Assembly: GCA_012845835.1 (NCBI GenBank)
Contig: JABAKD010000029.1
Coordinates: 8,849,194 to 8,913,193, forward strand
Direction of reading: 5' to 3'
DNA from: Undaria pinnatifida
Lineage: Eukaryota; Sar; Phaeophyceae; Laminariales; Alariaceae
Length of the DNA stretch: 64,000 nt
Position 1 is the stretch's first letter, and every line of letters begins with the position of its first letter. A model generated the notes under the pieces. It was given only the letters and a program-made list of their open reading frames with translations. It was not told the origin of the DNA and ran no database searches. Below are positions 12,110 to 24,116 of this stretch, piece after piece. Position numbers and translations under genes: made by a program.

Positions 12110-12310
12110 AATGTTTTGTAGAGTTATATAGTGGTAGGGGGCCCCCAATAGTGCCGGTACCATGCGCTATTAACCCCTTTACAACTGGAAACCCGTTTTT
12201 GGGGACAAAAATACTTTCATTTAGTATAGGGAGGGGTTCGGGGGCTCTAAAGGGGTTAAGCAATTAATAGCACAATACACCGGCACTAGTCAGGGGACCA
12301 GCACTATTGA
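12110..12310. repeat. inverted-repeat element hosting MITE C
   Basis: AATAGTGCCGGTACCATGCG on the left mirrors ACACCGGCACTAG and GACCAGCACTATT on the right. The intact MITE C (12170-12259) sits between the arms. The outer element is therefore older than the MITE. Confidence 0.55.
12170..12259 (-). mobile_element. piggyBac-like MITE C (82 bp, intact)
   Basis: TTAA at 12170-12173 and 12256-12259 flanks an 82-bp unit with CCCCTTTA...TAAAGGGG ends. Its length equals that of the 4286-4375 copy, and it lies in the opposite orientation. It cannot encode a protein, so any movement would need a transposase from elsewhere. Confidence 0.85.
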
Positions 12311-14550
12311 TAAAGAAAATAGGCTTTTTGTTTCTATACGCGAGTTTCAGCCGTGCCAAGCGATTTCACCGGGATTATCGTAGAGAGCAGTGGCACGGTT
12401 CAACCAGCTGCATGCACTACTACTACAACTGTTGTATACTCTTGGGAGCCCTTAATTGGCTGTGTGCTCTATAACACTGTTAATAATATTATTAACTATC
12501 AGGTATTTGACATGATAATAAACGGCGGGCGCATAATAAACCCTTTGGAAATCCCCCCCAAAGACTGTGATATAAATATAGTTCACTAGTCTAAAATTAA
12601 GTTGTCTCCAGGACGTACTAAGTAAGGTACGAGGATGAACGGGTTTGAAACTTCAAACTTGAGGAAATTAATATTTGGTGCACACAAATGTGTTGTACTT
12701 CTAACTGCTTGAAGAATGTGCGAATTAATCTAGTACACTGAAAAAAAACGCAAGAAAGAGTTCATTTATTTTGAATTTTGACTCATCATACAGCAGCAGC
12801 GGTGAGTATTTTCCTTGCCTGCTTGTTATTGTGCCTTTGGGAAGTGAGAAAAACACTACGCGCACATGCTCAATACTCTCAACAGTGAAGTGTTGCAACC
12901 CTCTTCTGTTCATGGACTTCAGACGGAAAATAACTGGTCTTGGTATATGTACAACATGATGTAGCGTGACGACTGCGACAAGACCGTACAACTACACAAC
13001 AAGTTTTGAGCGTTATAAAAACCATCAGTTTTGGTCGATCTCTCATGCATGCAGGTATGTATGAAGTAAGTGTATATTTTTTTTTCATTTTTTTAATATT
13101 AGTCTATGATGATAGTAGTTGTTACTAGTAGTGGCAAATTCATCATCGTCACCCTGAATGCGCTCTCTTCTAGATAGCACCCTGGGCAGGTATGTATTTT
13201 GTTAAAATATAATAGAACATACATGCTTTCTCTATTTTGTTCTTGTTGAGAGTGCTTCACATCATCATACCAGGTACTACACACTTACTTCTACTTACAC
13301 TGCTACACTATTGATCGGAGTATCACGCACTCACTGCTGTGCACAGCTTGCGAAGATTTTAGTTACGACAAAATCTTCGATCTCACAGCTGGACCAGGTC
13401 CAGGTTGAGCGTATCCTTCTTTTTATAACACATTGCTGCTTGTTGATGCTGTCAACATACCAGGTACCGGGTGCCAGGCAAAACCATATATATGATGAAT
13501 GACCGCATTCTCCAGTCCGTGGTCACGAGACAGCAGCCAGCCGTATACAGATCGGATGAACCAGGTAGGCAACTCCAGGGAGGTATGATCTCATTATAAA
13601 TACGACATGCAATCCCCCCCTGTGGTGTGTGATGCTAGGAATACTATTCGCCATATCTGTACCACACGGACGGGTATAGAATGTACTGCTGTGGTATCTA
13701 CACAATTGTCAAGTAGTACATGTGTCAGCACTGTCCCCCAAGGCACATCATCACACACCCCTGTCTGCGGTATCATGTGTAGGGCTTTCAACAAGAAGCA
13801 GATCTGAGAAGCGAAAAATCGAACAAAATATTTCAAAACTGAAAAATATCCGTATGTACGTTGTTGTTGTTGTTGTTGTTTTCTCACATTTAACTCTTGT
13901 CAAAAATCTAGAGTCCGTGGTCACACAAAGGTGCTGGAGCCCTAGGAAGATCCGAAAAACCAAGTGAAATCAAAATTCGTCAGAGAAATACTACGCTCTC
14001 CCGCCTAAAAACGCACGATACAAAAAAAGGCGCACAAGTGAAAAGGTCAAATGTGCAAACTGAACTCACATGGCCGCGGGTATCCACTCAACTACAGCAT
14101 AGAGTTCCCCCGTCCCCACAACTAACCAACTCGCGGCTACAAACTACAGCGGTTGGGCTGCCTGCACCGTACGAACCGCACGGTAATCGTGAGTATAGAC
14201 GAACGCGCCTGCTGTCTGGAGTGCTGTCAGAGTGACGACCCGCGGGCATGCAGTGAAACAAGAGCAATGGAACCAAAAACCACAGCAGTACAGATATCAA
14301 TGATCGCCCCTCCTTCCCGAGTTATTTGACAGGTTGCAGCGCAGCTACGACGCCCGTGCCTGAAAATTGAAAATTGCGGCGGGTCGTTCCCCGTGAAGGG
14401 TATACAACTCCTCTACCAACTCTACAAAAATCAGTGACGTAAGTAACATGTTGTACTACTGCCTCGTAAAAATAATCCTTGAAAAAAAGACGATCGCTGC
14501 TCTATGTATGTAAAAACACTCCACAGCCAATCATATCAACCCTCTGCCCG
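12311..14550. other. no recognised gene; E fragment and TTG repeat
   Basis: A family E fragment (GATCGGAGTATCAC to AATCTTCGATCTCACAGCTG) lies at 13313-13400. A (TTG)n run lies at about 13860-13882. The rest shows only short ORFs without coding character. Confidence 0.4.
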
Positions 14551-14554
14551 GGCT

Positions 14555-15430
14555 TGCGTCGCGTGCTTCGTGCTTCGTGACGCGGCCTCTCGAAAACCTT
14601 GCACTTGGGGTGCTGCATGTGACCACGGACTTTATCATGCGAGTTAATGTGAGAACAACATGGATTTCTGACAGACAGAGCGAAAAAGTATGCAGCAGCA
14701 GGGGGCGCTCCTTTTGGCAAGAAAATTATTGATGAGAATGTCGGAATTTCACGCAGCCAAGCCAGTGATTGCCGCGGACCAGCTTGCAGCGAAGAGCCGG
14801 CAGGCCCCCTCACGATCACCGATCAAGATACGCCACGTGCCGAGGGGGGCTGGGACTGCCATCGGGTTTGCTCAAATTTTTATTTGTATTTTGAAAATCA
14901 CAGGTCTGAATCTTGCGTGATTTGGGTTTGGATTTTGAAGTGAGTTGACTAAAATAAAAAATTGTTGCTTTCTTTGCACGCGCCTTTTTGCGCGGTCGAG
15001 CGCTGCTGCTGAGCTTTTTTTGTCGGTCGCAGAAAGTCTTAAGGGGCGTGTGCGGCACCTGGTTGGTGCCATGGGCGCAACAAGGAAAGGGACCCCACTA
15101 TACGCAGGCTCTGTGCGGGCCCGCGAGAAAACGGGGCGTGCACGCCAGATTGCGCACGCAAGCAAGTCAGCCCATGCGTGGAACACTCTCTTTGCATTTT
15201 TTTTCGATTGTTCTCCTCGTCTCTCCCGCTCCCGCAAGGCGATCCGCAATAATTCGACAACAGAGCAAACAACCCTGCGGCGGACTACGACGAGCAGCGC
15301 AAGGCCCACCTTCGGCAGGTTCGGCATCCTTGCCTGGGTCATTGACTGACCCCCTTGTTGTATCCATCTCGTGTATTCTTCGACGATGAACGGTGCGCTG
15401 CTGATGATGACGATGCTGTGAGTCTGGAAG
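14555..15430 (+). pseudogene. exon-pair gene fragment, copy 1
   Basis: This block is homologous over about 0.85 kb to 62870-63690 in the same order. The first coding-like piece (about 14756-14845) begins VIAADQLAAKSRQAPSR, against VIAADQLSSGELADPL in copy 2, with a 1-nt length difference that shifts the frame. The second piece (about 15229-15395) contains AAQGPPSAGSASLPGSLTD and then a stop at ILRR. Copy 2 stays open at that point. A pyrimidine-rich tract and CGCAAG acceptor precede the second exon, and GCT|GTGAGT lies at its end. I do not recognise the protein. The frame differences suggest a broken gene. Confidence 0.5.
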
Positions 15431-17309
15431 CCGCTCTTTGTGTGTGACTTGGTCCCGGCCCGGCGGGGCCTTTTTTTTTTTTTACTCAAGACACGAAAAA
15501 ACAGCTGAACAAGCCTGGAAACCCGGGAGTGGACATCAAATATACCCAGGTACACACAAGCCTTTTTTATGGTGGGTGTTCTGTCTGCTTGTTGTGTCGC
15601 CGTGGGGTGGGTGTGCCTGCCTGTCTGTCCTGTGTGCAGTCAGCATACTGGTGTACCTATTACTACATACATACAGTACTGCAGTATGAAGTAGGTGGTG
15701 AACCTCCCTCATATCACAGGACAAAACAAAAGAGAGAGGAGGAAGACGACAAGACCCCAGGGGGGAAGGGACCATGGGTGGTGGACGGCGGCTCACTCGC
15801 TCCCCGAGATGGCCGAGTATGATAACGTCAAAAAATGAAATTCCCCCCGTGGTTTCCTGTTTCATACAAGGTCTTCAAGAACCAACCAACTAACTGCTCC
15901 CCGCGTACCAGGTGTACTGCTGTACGTACTGCTGCACTGCTGTACTGCTGCATGTAGTAAAGGTTTGGTCGGTGGGTGGGTGGAGGGTGCACTGCGTCTT
16001 CCGTGGTGGGTGGGTGGGCCGTTCCGTACGTGGGGTCTTTTTTCATGCTGTAGACGAAGTTTTTTTTTGTTTCTAAAATACCGGCCTCCCACTGGTGTGC
16101 TTGGGAGTACCAGGTGCCGTCCCCACTGCTGTACTCCTCTGTCCTTTTCTACCGTACGTACTGGTACATTGCCGTACTGCTGCTCTGTTATTTTTTTTTG
16201 TTTTTTCAGTACTCACATACAGAGGATGATGCAGGACCAATTTGTTCTTTTCCGCCTTAGATCGGTCGGCAATTAATTGGCAAACTTCGGGAGTATCACT
16301 AGTGTACTAATATTAAGTCCAAAGAGCGACTTCCTTTTTTTTCAAGTTGCGTATGTCACTTCATCATGATGCGGGTGTCTCTCATTTCTATGAATGTGTG
16401 TGTTCCATTCCTCATGTACGTACCATGCCCTATTATCATGTGCGCATATTCATGATTGTAGTATTTATTTGTATGTGCACATATATACTACGTGAAGTAC
16501 GTATTTATCACCATCCTCCATGTTTCACATGCCTCTCGCGTCTCATATTATTCCTGCTTGCTGCTGTCTGCATGTATGCCTCATCTAGGCTCCATTCCTA
16601 CGCCATCAAGGGCCGTAGTCTGCCAACCGCCCGCCCCTATGCTCCTCGTATCCTCCTGACAAACTCGCAAAGGGTTTGCCGCGAGGCGCCTTCTTCGAGA
16701 TAGCTACACCGACGCGTGGTACCCAAGACTATCTGCATGATACTCTCCTTGTATATATCCCGTTCTTCGCAAGGGACCTTCCATCCCTCTTCCTCCCGAT
16801 AAACTTGCTGCTACATAGCCGATTGACGAAGCTGCCAGAATTTTCCCCGCTCGACACGGCCAAAGCTGGTTCCACCACGAAAGCGGCACGTTTGTGATTG
16901 CGCTCTTTGGAGGGCACTTGTTGTCCCGGACGCAAGATGTTGCGCACGGCGCTCCAACGCCGCACTCACACGCGCGCACGCATGATCTTCCACACGTTTT
17001 GATTTGAGGAAGGACCACCTATCGGCAGTCTTGTCCCGCGGTCACAGAGAGCTCTCCTATCGACGGAGGGCAGGTGTGCCTCCACTTTCAACGACTGCGG
17101 GGGCGGCGGTCGCGGATGGTGGAAGGAAATAGAAGGCCTCGATATTCCCCTCGTCCTCCTTCGCGCTCCCTCCCCATCCCGCCCCCGCCCCCTCTCCCTC
17201 CTCCGTTCTTCTCCCCCCCCCCCCCCCCCAGCATCCTCTCTCGCCCCCCCCCCCCCTCCCCCCCCCTCTCCCCCTCCCCTTCCCCCCTTGTTGAGCGCTG
17301 GAGGGGACC
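15431..17309. other. no recognised gene; C-rich tract
   Basis: GTACTGCTGTACTGCTGC-like short repeats lie around 15910-15960. A pyrimidine/poly-C tract lies at about 17158-17285. ORFs in both strands are compositional. Confidence 0.35.
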
Positions 17310-17880
17310 AAGGCTATACCACGGTGGGGGGGGGGTACCCCCTTTTTCAATAGTTACTGGGTTTAATTAAGTCACTCGCGCACGAACGGGTGAATCCGTA
17401 CCTCACCGACAAATATACTTTAGTTTTGATGTTTTTGACGCAGGGGTAGCTTACTATTTCATTGCGGATTTTTATACCGCAAAATGAAAACATCACGACG
17501 AAACCTTTCCAGACCGCAAAAGGAGCAGGGCACATGATACGACAGAGGTTCACCGTTTATTTTCCGAGGCTGCTGAGTTGAGGAGCTCAAATACCTCACA
17601 AAAAACTCATGCCACAAGCAGATACAAGATGCCAGCCGATGCACAAACCAATGGCCTATATATTTTAATATACATCGCATTGCACACAGACAGAAGCAAT
17701 GCTCCGAGGGTTTTGAGGTCAGGCGCCCTCTAGCAGAAAAAATATATGGGAAAAGGTGCTACCTCTATCGTAGCACGCGTCGCAGGGGGGTCACTTGCGC
17801 GAGTGACCCCGAGCCACTCACTGCAAAAAAAGGCCCTTAAAAAGGGACCCCCCTAGGTTACCGCAGCCTTGGTCAGGGGG
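17310..17880 (+). mobile_element. MITE B copy carrying a MITE A insertion
   Basis: The left B end, AAGGCTATACCACGGTGG, and the GGGTACCCCCTTTTT block mirror the right end, TTACCGCAGCCTTGGTC. The internal B signature CACTTGCGCGAGTGACC lies at 17792-17808. An A-type element occupies about 17525-17783. Its right end reads CCTCTATCGTAGCACGCGTC. Its left end is degenerate (CATGATACGACAGAGGT). Confidence 0.65.
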
Positions 17881-18640
17881 TGTATGATGCGGCGAGCGCG
17901 TGGGTTTTTGGATTCCGTCGGCGTTTGGTTGTCGACTGGCAGGCCTTTTCCTCGAGGAGCGACACACCTTCTTGTCATCCACGCTGTCCATCTCACATGT
18001 TCATAAGCTGGGCGTGTGGCAGAGATGGGTCTGTGGCGGTGCATCAGATACAACGTATTCGCCCGTGATCTTGCCGAGTTTGAGGCATACGGAAAACTTA
18101 TTACCTCATCTGGGTGTGGCGTGTGCGGAGCGCAAAGAAAGGCAGATAGACACCGCCACGAACAAAGGAAAGCGTTTCGTAATGGGGCTTGCCTTGTCGC
18201 CGAGAGGCGTGCCTGGTGTCTCAAAATAAAGTGGGCGCGCTCCACTGCTGAGGAGTTCACTGGCGAGGTGGCGGGGGGCGGAGGGGGTCTGGGTCAGTGT
18301 TTGCTTCTCGTCGTCTTGTTTTTCACCTTTTTTCTCACCCACATGTGCGAGGGGCGGAAGCCATGTACTTACCTGGTAGCTAGACAGCACATCAGAGGGC
18401 TGCATGTGTTTTTCTTGCTTACCCTCCTCTACACCTATTTGTAGATACAGACAACATTGAGACTGTTGTGCAGTTGCATGCGAGTAAAACTGTAGTCGTG
18501 TCCGTCACACATAGTGGTGTCGCTGAGCACTTACATCACCCCAGACACCAATGCTCTAGCCTATCACCTGGCAGCATGCAGCAGTGGCAGCGCAGAGGGG
18601 GTTTGCTTTCGACTGTAGCGTGGGTTAAGATATATCGCGC
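17881..18640. other. no recognised gene
   Basis: Several ORFs of 60-140 codons overlap on both strands between 17880 and 18440. None has a motif I recognise, and the frames compete. A real exon cannot be excluded. Confidence 0.3.
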
Positions 18641-18644
18641 GCTC

Positions 18645-19250
18645 TTGTGTGATACGTGTGGACGGTTGCTACGATAGAGGCATATATAAAGCACTTTTCA
18701 TCTGAAATCGTGTTTCTGCATATGACGGGGATCCTTAACCCAGGACCAAGGCTACGTACGGTAGGAGCGTACCCCCTTTATTCGCTACCGGCTTTGAGCC
18801 AGTCGAGGCGGTCGCGCGAGTGACTCTGTACCTCGACTGACAACAAAACACGTTCGGCGATTTTTTCGGTGAAGCGTGTAGCTAGCCATCCCTTTTCGCA
18901 TTACTATCGAGAATGTTGAACAGCACGAAAGCCTGTGACCGCGAGGAACAGGGGGTTCCCTTGAGCGATTGACACCAAGCCACTGAAAAACAAACAAGTG
19001 CCCAAAAGGGGGTAAAATATAACATAACCCCGCCCTACCGTACCATTGGTCCCAAAATCGTCGGAACTTGAGTAATTTTTGTTCGTGATTTTCTCGTCGT
19101 GTACCTAGTCCATGGGATTTTTCATCCGGTGGCAGTTTTATGTTTCTCCGAAAATCGGATTTCGAGGTTAAGGACATGTCTTAAGCTCCGAAAGTGAGGG
19201 GTAGTATTAGAAAAAAAGCGGCGCGCCTATATCGTAGCACGCGTCTACAG
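18645..19250 (+). mobile_element. MITE A split by a MITE B
   Basis: The A left end, GCTACGATAGAGGCATAT, lies near 18668. The A right end, CCTATATCGTAGCACGCGTC, ends near 19247. The A body is interrupted after GATCCTTAACCCA and resumes at CAAAATCGTCGGAA. At 60.38 kb the same body runs straight through (CCTTAACCCAAAATCGTCGG). The inserted B unit (about 18742-19050) has GGACCAAGGCTACG and CCATTGGTCC ends. Confidence 0.8.
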
Positions 19251-19394
19251 TAGCATGGTGCGCGGTGCGCGCGCGTGGTGCAGAGTGACAGACGTCGTCA
19301 CGTTGTTTGTACACTAATTCCAAGTATTTTGGACCCGAAAATAAATGTGGGTGCGCTTCTGAATAGATGGAATCCACAGGAGGGAACTCCACTC

Positions 19395-19460
19395 AACGAC
19401 CTTCTGGCCAAGCCATGGTCACAGGTGTCAAGCCTCCCCCCTTGGCCCACCGGAATATGT
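19395..19460 (-). repeat. SINE-1 3' fragment
   Basis: GGCCAAGCCATGGTCACAGG matches the SINE-1 3' block (CAAGCCGTGGTCACAGGTGT at 38.23 kb). The rest is degenerate. Confidence 0.45.
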
Positions 19461-22099
19461 ATTCATTTCTACCGCGCATACATCGCGACATGTCCGTTGG
19501 CCGTCGATGATCATCGAGGTTTCGTACGGAATCAAAATAAGACAAAAGTAACCACGTTAATTTTTTGCCATTCTTTATGCTCCTACACCACGCGTCACGA
19601 CGCTCATGAGTGCAGACAGAAAGGACACCATAATCATATTGAAAGCAAGCAGCCAAGCGTAAACGAAGTAGCCTGACTGCGGATCTCTCGTACGGTGCTA
19701 GAGCAACGATAGACCGCATTATATTCTAATATATCCAGTTAAAAGAGGGTTTGCTTGGGAGCAACTACGACTATCACCCACTTCCTAATTCGCCTTCTTG
19801 GAGACGTTTTTGGCATACTAAACCTGCCTTCAGAGGGTTAACGCAAAAAACAAAATCGAAATATCACGCCTCTTCATATAGTAAAACCTACGAGTTCCCA
19901 CCTTCAGAGGGCTGGGTAAAAAAATAGCAAGTTGTACAAAATAATACCAAACAAGCACAGAATACCCCAAAATTGCCGGAATCCGTCACCAGTAGGGCAC
20001 AGCACCATGTACCTACTGTAGAAACTTATCTCGTCCGTATACCGTGACACCATATTAATAGTGATCGCTGGCTTGAAATCGCCGAGAAACACAAAGGAAG
20101 CTGTCGTATAGTTTGACGAGGCATCGTGCCTGTATGGGTATGGACGGGCACACAAAGACAGGCATATTACCTAGCCTCCAGCCTGAACATCAAGTCTACC
20201 AATGGCCTGTTAAGAGCCCATCCTCCCCAAACGCGATCAGTAGTCCCAGCTGCACGGCATACAACATCGCCATCAACACCACCATCACAACAGCACAACC
20301 AACCCAAGATAAGCATCCACAACTAAAGCGAAAGCCTCTTCCTCCTCGTCGCCTAGGCTGCGCTACCTGTGCCTCTCTGTCTACGTGCCTGCGTTCCTCT
20401 GCGTTTGGGTGTCTACCTGCTGCCTGATTTTTTAACCTGCCTGTCTGTCTAGCAGCCTGCTTGTCTGTCTGGTTATCTGTCTGTACCTGCCTAGATAATG
20501 CGTGATTGCCTGACTGAGTGCCGTAAAATTTGTCAAAAGCCCTACACTACTGAACCCAACAGCTAGCGTTGGTATCAGTCTGAACAAAAAAAGAAGCAAA
20601 CGCCCCCCATCCCTGCCCCCTATCGAAAACCACGGCACACTAATACGGTCAAAATCAAGCAAAAAAGTGGCAAACATCTCGCCTAACACTCGTGCGTAGC
20701 GCGATTTGCGTTAGTAACCGCTCTGTCGTGGACTGCCAGCCCAGGTTGAAGCAATAAATTAGGGGGAAAAAAAGAACGGCCTCAGCCTTACCACCTTCGT
20801 AACCAACTGCACCAATCCACAATTCGGCAAAAAGTTACGTCAAATCAGAGTTTGACACTTCATAAAGAGGTAAAACTGTTAAAACCCAACGTTTTCCGCA
20901 GTAAAAGGGATACCCCTCGTCCAACCTCCCCCTATAAAATTGTTTCAAGTTGATATTGTCAGTAGTAAGAAATAGGCATCCTCTCCCTGCCCACCCACCC
21001 GCCTCCTTGCCGACACTACAGCCCTTGGTTCCTTCGAGAAAATAGGCCAATAGGATAGAAGGCGCGCGCGGTAGGTCCATCTGGTTGGTGGCTTCTACCG
21101 GCATTGATAACGTAAGAACAAGCATATGGTAAACACGTAAAAAGTGCACACCTCCCGCCCTTTGCCAAGCCTGATCAACCCGCCTCCCGTTGCCCATCGT
21201 CACCATCACGTTTTGCTCCTCTCCCCGTTCACCCGTTACAATGAAATCACGACTTCACGCCTCCGCTTTCCCCAATGTCGTTTGTTATCACTGTCCCTTG
21301 TTGCACTTCATCCTGCCAGCCATCCTTACATTTTGTTTTTTGATCGTTGCTCGCCGTTCGCGGCCCTTCGTCCCGCCTCTCACGCCCCACTCCGCCAACA
21401 AAATCCTCCCCCTGCCCCCCCCACCGCAATGCATGCATGATGTGTGTGTTTTCCACCGTCCATCACAATATCTACCGCCGCACTTCATCCATTCCGCGGA
21501 AAACACTCTTTCCCCTTTTCCAAAGCGGGTAGCCCATCTGCCAGACACATCCAAGAACAAACAAAACACTCTGCGAGGGCAGAGGTATATTAATAGCTCA
21601 TCGGACTGTTTCCTAAACATGGGTAGACAAAGCAATGGAGTGTGCGCTCCGTCGATACGATCGCCATCCCTCCTCCCCAGAGCGAGAAACTTATCCCAAA
21701 CCACGGCCAAATGCCAAAATACTCGGCGAGGGCAGCGGTTACCGGAGGGTCTCGTAAATGTCGGGAGGCAATGCAATGGCGGGTGTGCGACGTCAATATC
21801 ACCACCTCTGCCAGTCCACCCTTCCCACGGCCGCCTCCGCCGCCACGAAAGGGAACACCCTCCTTGCCCTCAACACCTGACGTCCAAGCGTGTTCAACTG
21901 TGGGGTGCGTACGTGAAAAAATGACATCAACAGGCAGCGAAGAAAGAGCGTCGACGTCAACAATGCCGTCAGGATCAAGGCTGAAGGTGGACGGTCTATT
22001 TTCATGTCGTCAAGACAGGTTTAGTCTAGACTTGTAAAACACAAGTTCTCTCCCGCCAAGAGAAGAAAATGTCTTCATCCGATATTATAAGTGTACCAG
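19461..22099. other. no firm gene; imperfect tandem duplication
   Basis: Between 21555 and 21840 a block of about 160 bp is repeated imperfectly. Both plus-strand translations include LRGQR or RRGQR and then NMGRQSNGVCA or NVGRQCNGGCA. A 244-codon ORF (21190-21924) spans this, but an overlapping minus-strand ORF of 162 codons is equally open. CTGT-type short repeats lie at 20430-20510. Confidence 0.35.
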
Positions 22100-22740
22100 A
22101 TTTACAATGACTCCACTTGACGACCGCCCGTCAAGGGGAAAAAGTGTGCCGTCAGTCGACATATTGGCCATTAACCCCTGTAAAACTTCATCCCTGTTTT
22201 CGGAGACGAAATTTTTGCAATTTGTGTTTAGAAAAAGTTTTTGAAGTGGTGAAGGGGTTATTCGTTCTAGTATAGGGCGTTCCTTGACGGTTATCCGTCA
22301 AATGGCAAGACTACCGTCAACCTGCATACTTGGCACTATACTTGTCTTCGTGTTGGGAGTTCCTTGACCGCAATCCGTCAAGGGCAAGGGTGCTATCAGC
22401 CAAACATGTCAGGATACGGGAAATCACCAAGCGATCATTCAGTCAAGGCTGCTTGTCAAGGCGTTTCCATCCGTCTAGACGGATTGTCCCCTATCCCCCG
22501 GGTAGAATAGGCCAGTACGATTTCTGTGGAAGCTCCTATTTTATACGTGCTTTTAGTAATATGCCTGCATAATTTATGTGGTAATATCTATTTTGCATAT
22601 CTTTATTTCAGTGGTGTTAGGCGTTGCTCATAAACGAGAATATAGCTTTTCATGTCCCCGGTTTTCGCCGTCAAGGCTGACTGCCATGGAGGTTTCTTGA
22701 CAGCGTCTGTCAACGGGTCGTGGTGCCTTCTGCTCACATA
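22040..22740. repeat. CCGTCAA/TTGACGG-rich region
   Basis: CGTCAAGG, CCGTCAA and TTGACGG occur many times in both orientations over about 700 bp. A MITE C relative (TTAACCCC at 22171, GAAGGGGTTA at 22251-22260) sits inside. No coding signal is secure. Confidence 0.5.
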
Positions 22741-23049
22741 TTTGCCATCAACCGACATGTTTGATCAAGATGGGGATAGACGAAAATTTGATCTGGGAAT
22801 AAATATGCAGCTGGTCTGCACGAGTCTTCGATTCGCAAGATATAGGACTGCGAGACCCGTCCTGTATGATATTGGATGGCCAAAGAACAACATTATCAGG
22901 CCAAAGAAAACTGTAGTAGTCTTGTTCAAGCAGCGTTGCGCACCCTCAAAAAGAGAGACGAGTACTGCTAATGTTCGTAGTGAAACATCCAGCTTATATT
23001 GGATTGATGTGGGCGTCCCCGATGGAGTAGCGAGAGATTTCCGTCCTTA

Positions 23050-23300
23050 ATAACGTCCAAGTCGTGGGTTCAAGTTTCAGCGAGTGCATGCCCGTGCTCT
23101 CAGAGACCTTTTCTTGCGAAAAATTGATGAACGGAAAGCACGAGAACGTGAGTTAGCAAAATTCGACGAAAATCGACGAGCGTAAAAAAGCTGACAAGTG
23201 GGAATGCTGCAATCTATGCGCAATAAAAATGAAGGCATGCACCACGGGGGGGTAGGGAAGACACTTGCGACCACGGCTTGTCCAGAAGGTCGCCCAGGGT
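23050..23300 (+). mobile_element. SINE-1 copy, diverged
   Basis: A head with GTGGGTTCAAGTTTC (B-box-like) precedes the body, which has ACGTGAGTTAGCAAAATTCG. The 3' block GACCACGGCTTGTCCAGAAG follows. It is clearly diverged from the 57.9 kb copy. Confidence 0.7.
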
Positions 23301-23484
23301 ACGCCCTTTTACAGTTTAGTTGGAGAGTAAAAGTGACACTGAAAATAAAAAAGCAGGATGACTTCACACCGTCGGAGAGCGAAAAAAACGAGAAAAACGT
23401 ACCGGAAACAGCAGCATTGAAAAAAAACAGCATTTCTTTTTACCATTGCCTTTAAATTCCAGCTCAACTCGTAAGAAGCTTTAA

Positions 23485-23745
23485 TATACCCTCAACGACG
23501 TTCTGGTCGAGCCGTTCTCCCCCTCGGTACGTGCCTTCAGATTCATCGCACATAGGGTTCAGCATTTCCACTTTTCAGCTTTTTATGCTCGCCGACTTTC
23601 ATCGACTTTTTTTTAGCTCACACTCTCACGCTTTCCGCAACTCATTTTTTACCGCAAGGAAGATCCCTGCGAGCACGAGAATGCACTCCTCAAGAGAGGA
23701 TTCGAACGCACATCATTGACTTTGATAGGGACGAGATTCACCTAC
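23485..23745 (-). mobile_element. SINE-1 copy, diverged
   Basis: On plus it reads as the reverse of the family: CACTCTCACGCTTTCCGCAA, a CATAGGGTTCAGCA block, and an AGGATTCGAACGC box near 23697 that matches a tRNA B-box. It faces the copy at 23050-23300. Confidence 0.7.
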
Positions 23746-24116
23746 CTACTACTTCATATTAAACATAAAAATATATTATTGAAAAAAGACAACAAAAAAA
23801 CGTAAGCATTTTACCATTAATTTTTGACCACTCCCCAGGGGACGCCTGACCAATATTATTACAAAAATGGCGAAAAAAAATCCGTAGCACTGCAGATTTC
23901 TGGACTAATAAGCTGAAAAATATACGAAATATTATGAGGTGCTTATGGACGGTCGACCGTGAAGGAGCTCATGCTGCATATCACCGGACGGCAAACGCAA
24001 TTATAAGAACAGAACTACAAATAACATTACCATGACAGCAACGAAAGGAAGCAGACAAGACACAACTACCGCCAGGCCTTACTGACCATGAGTCGCGGTT
24101 GATTTCCATTTCTCCC

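Noticed and set aside
14872-15555. 227-codon minus ORF
   Set aside because: It is antisense to the exon family shared with 62.9-63.7 kb. The plus-strand frame is the one conserved between the copies.
21190-21924. 244-codon plus ORF
   Set aside because: A 162-codon ORF on minus overlaps it, no domain is visible, and the region contains an imperfect tandem duplication that could keep frames open by chance.
22652-23050. 132-codon plus ORF
   Set aside because: No motif. It starts in the CCGTCAA cluster and runs to the edge of a SINE-1 head, so a chance ORF is likely.
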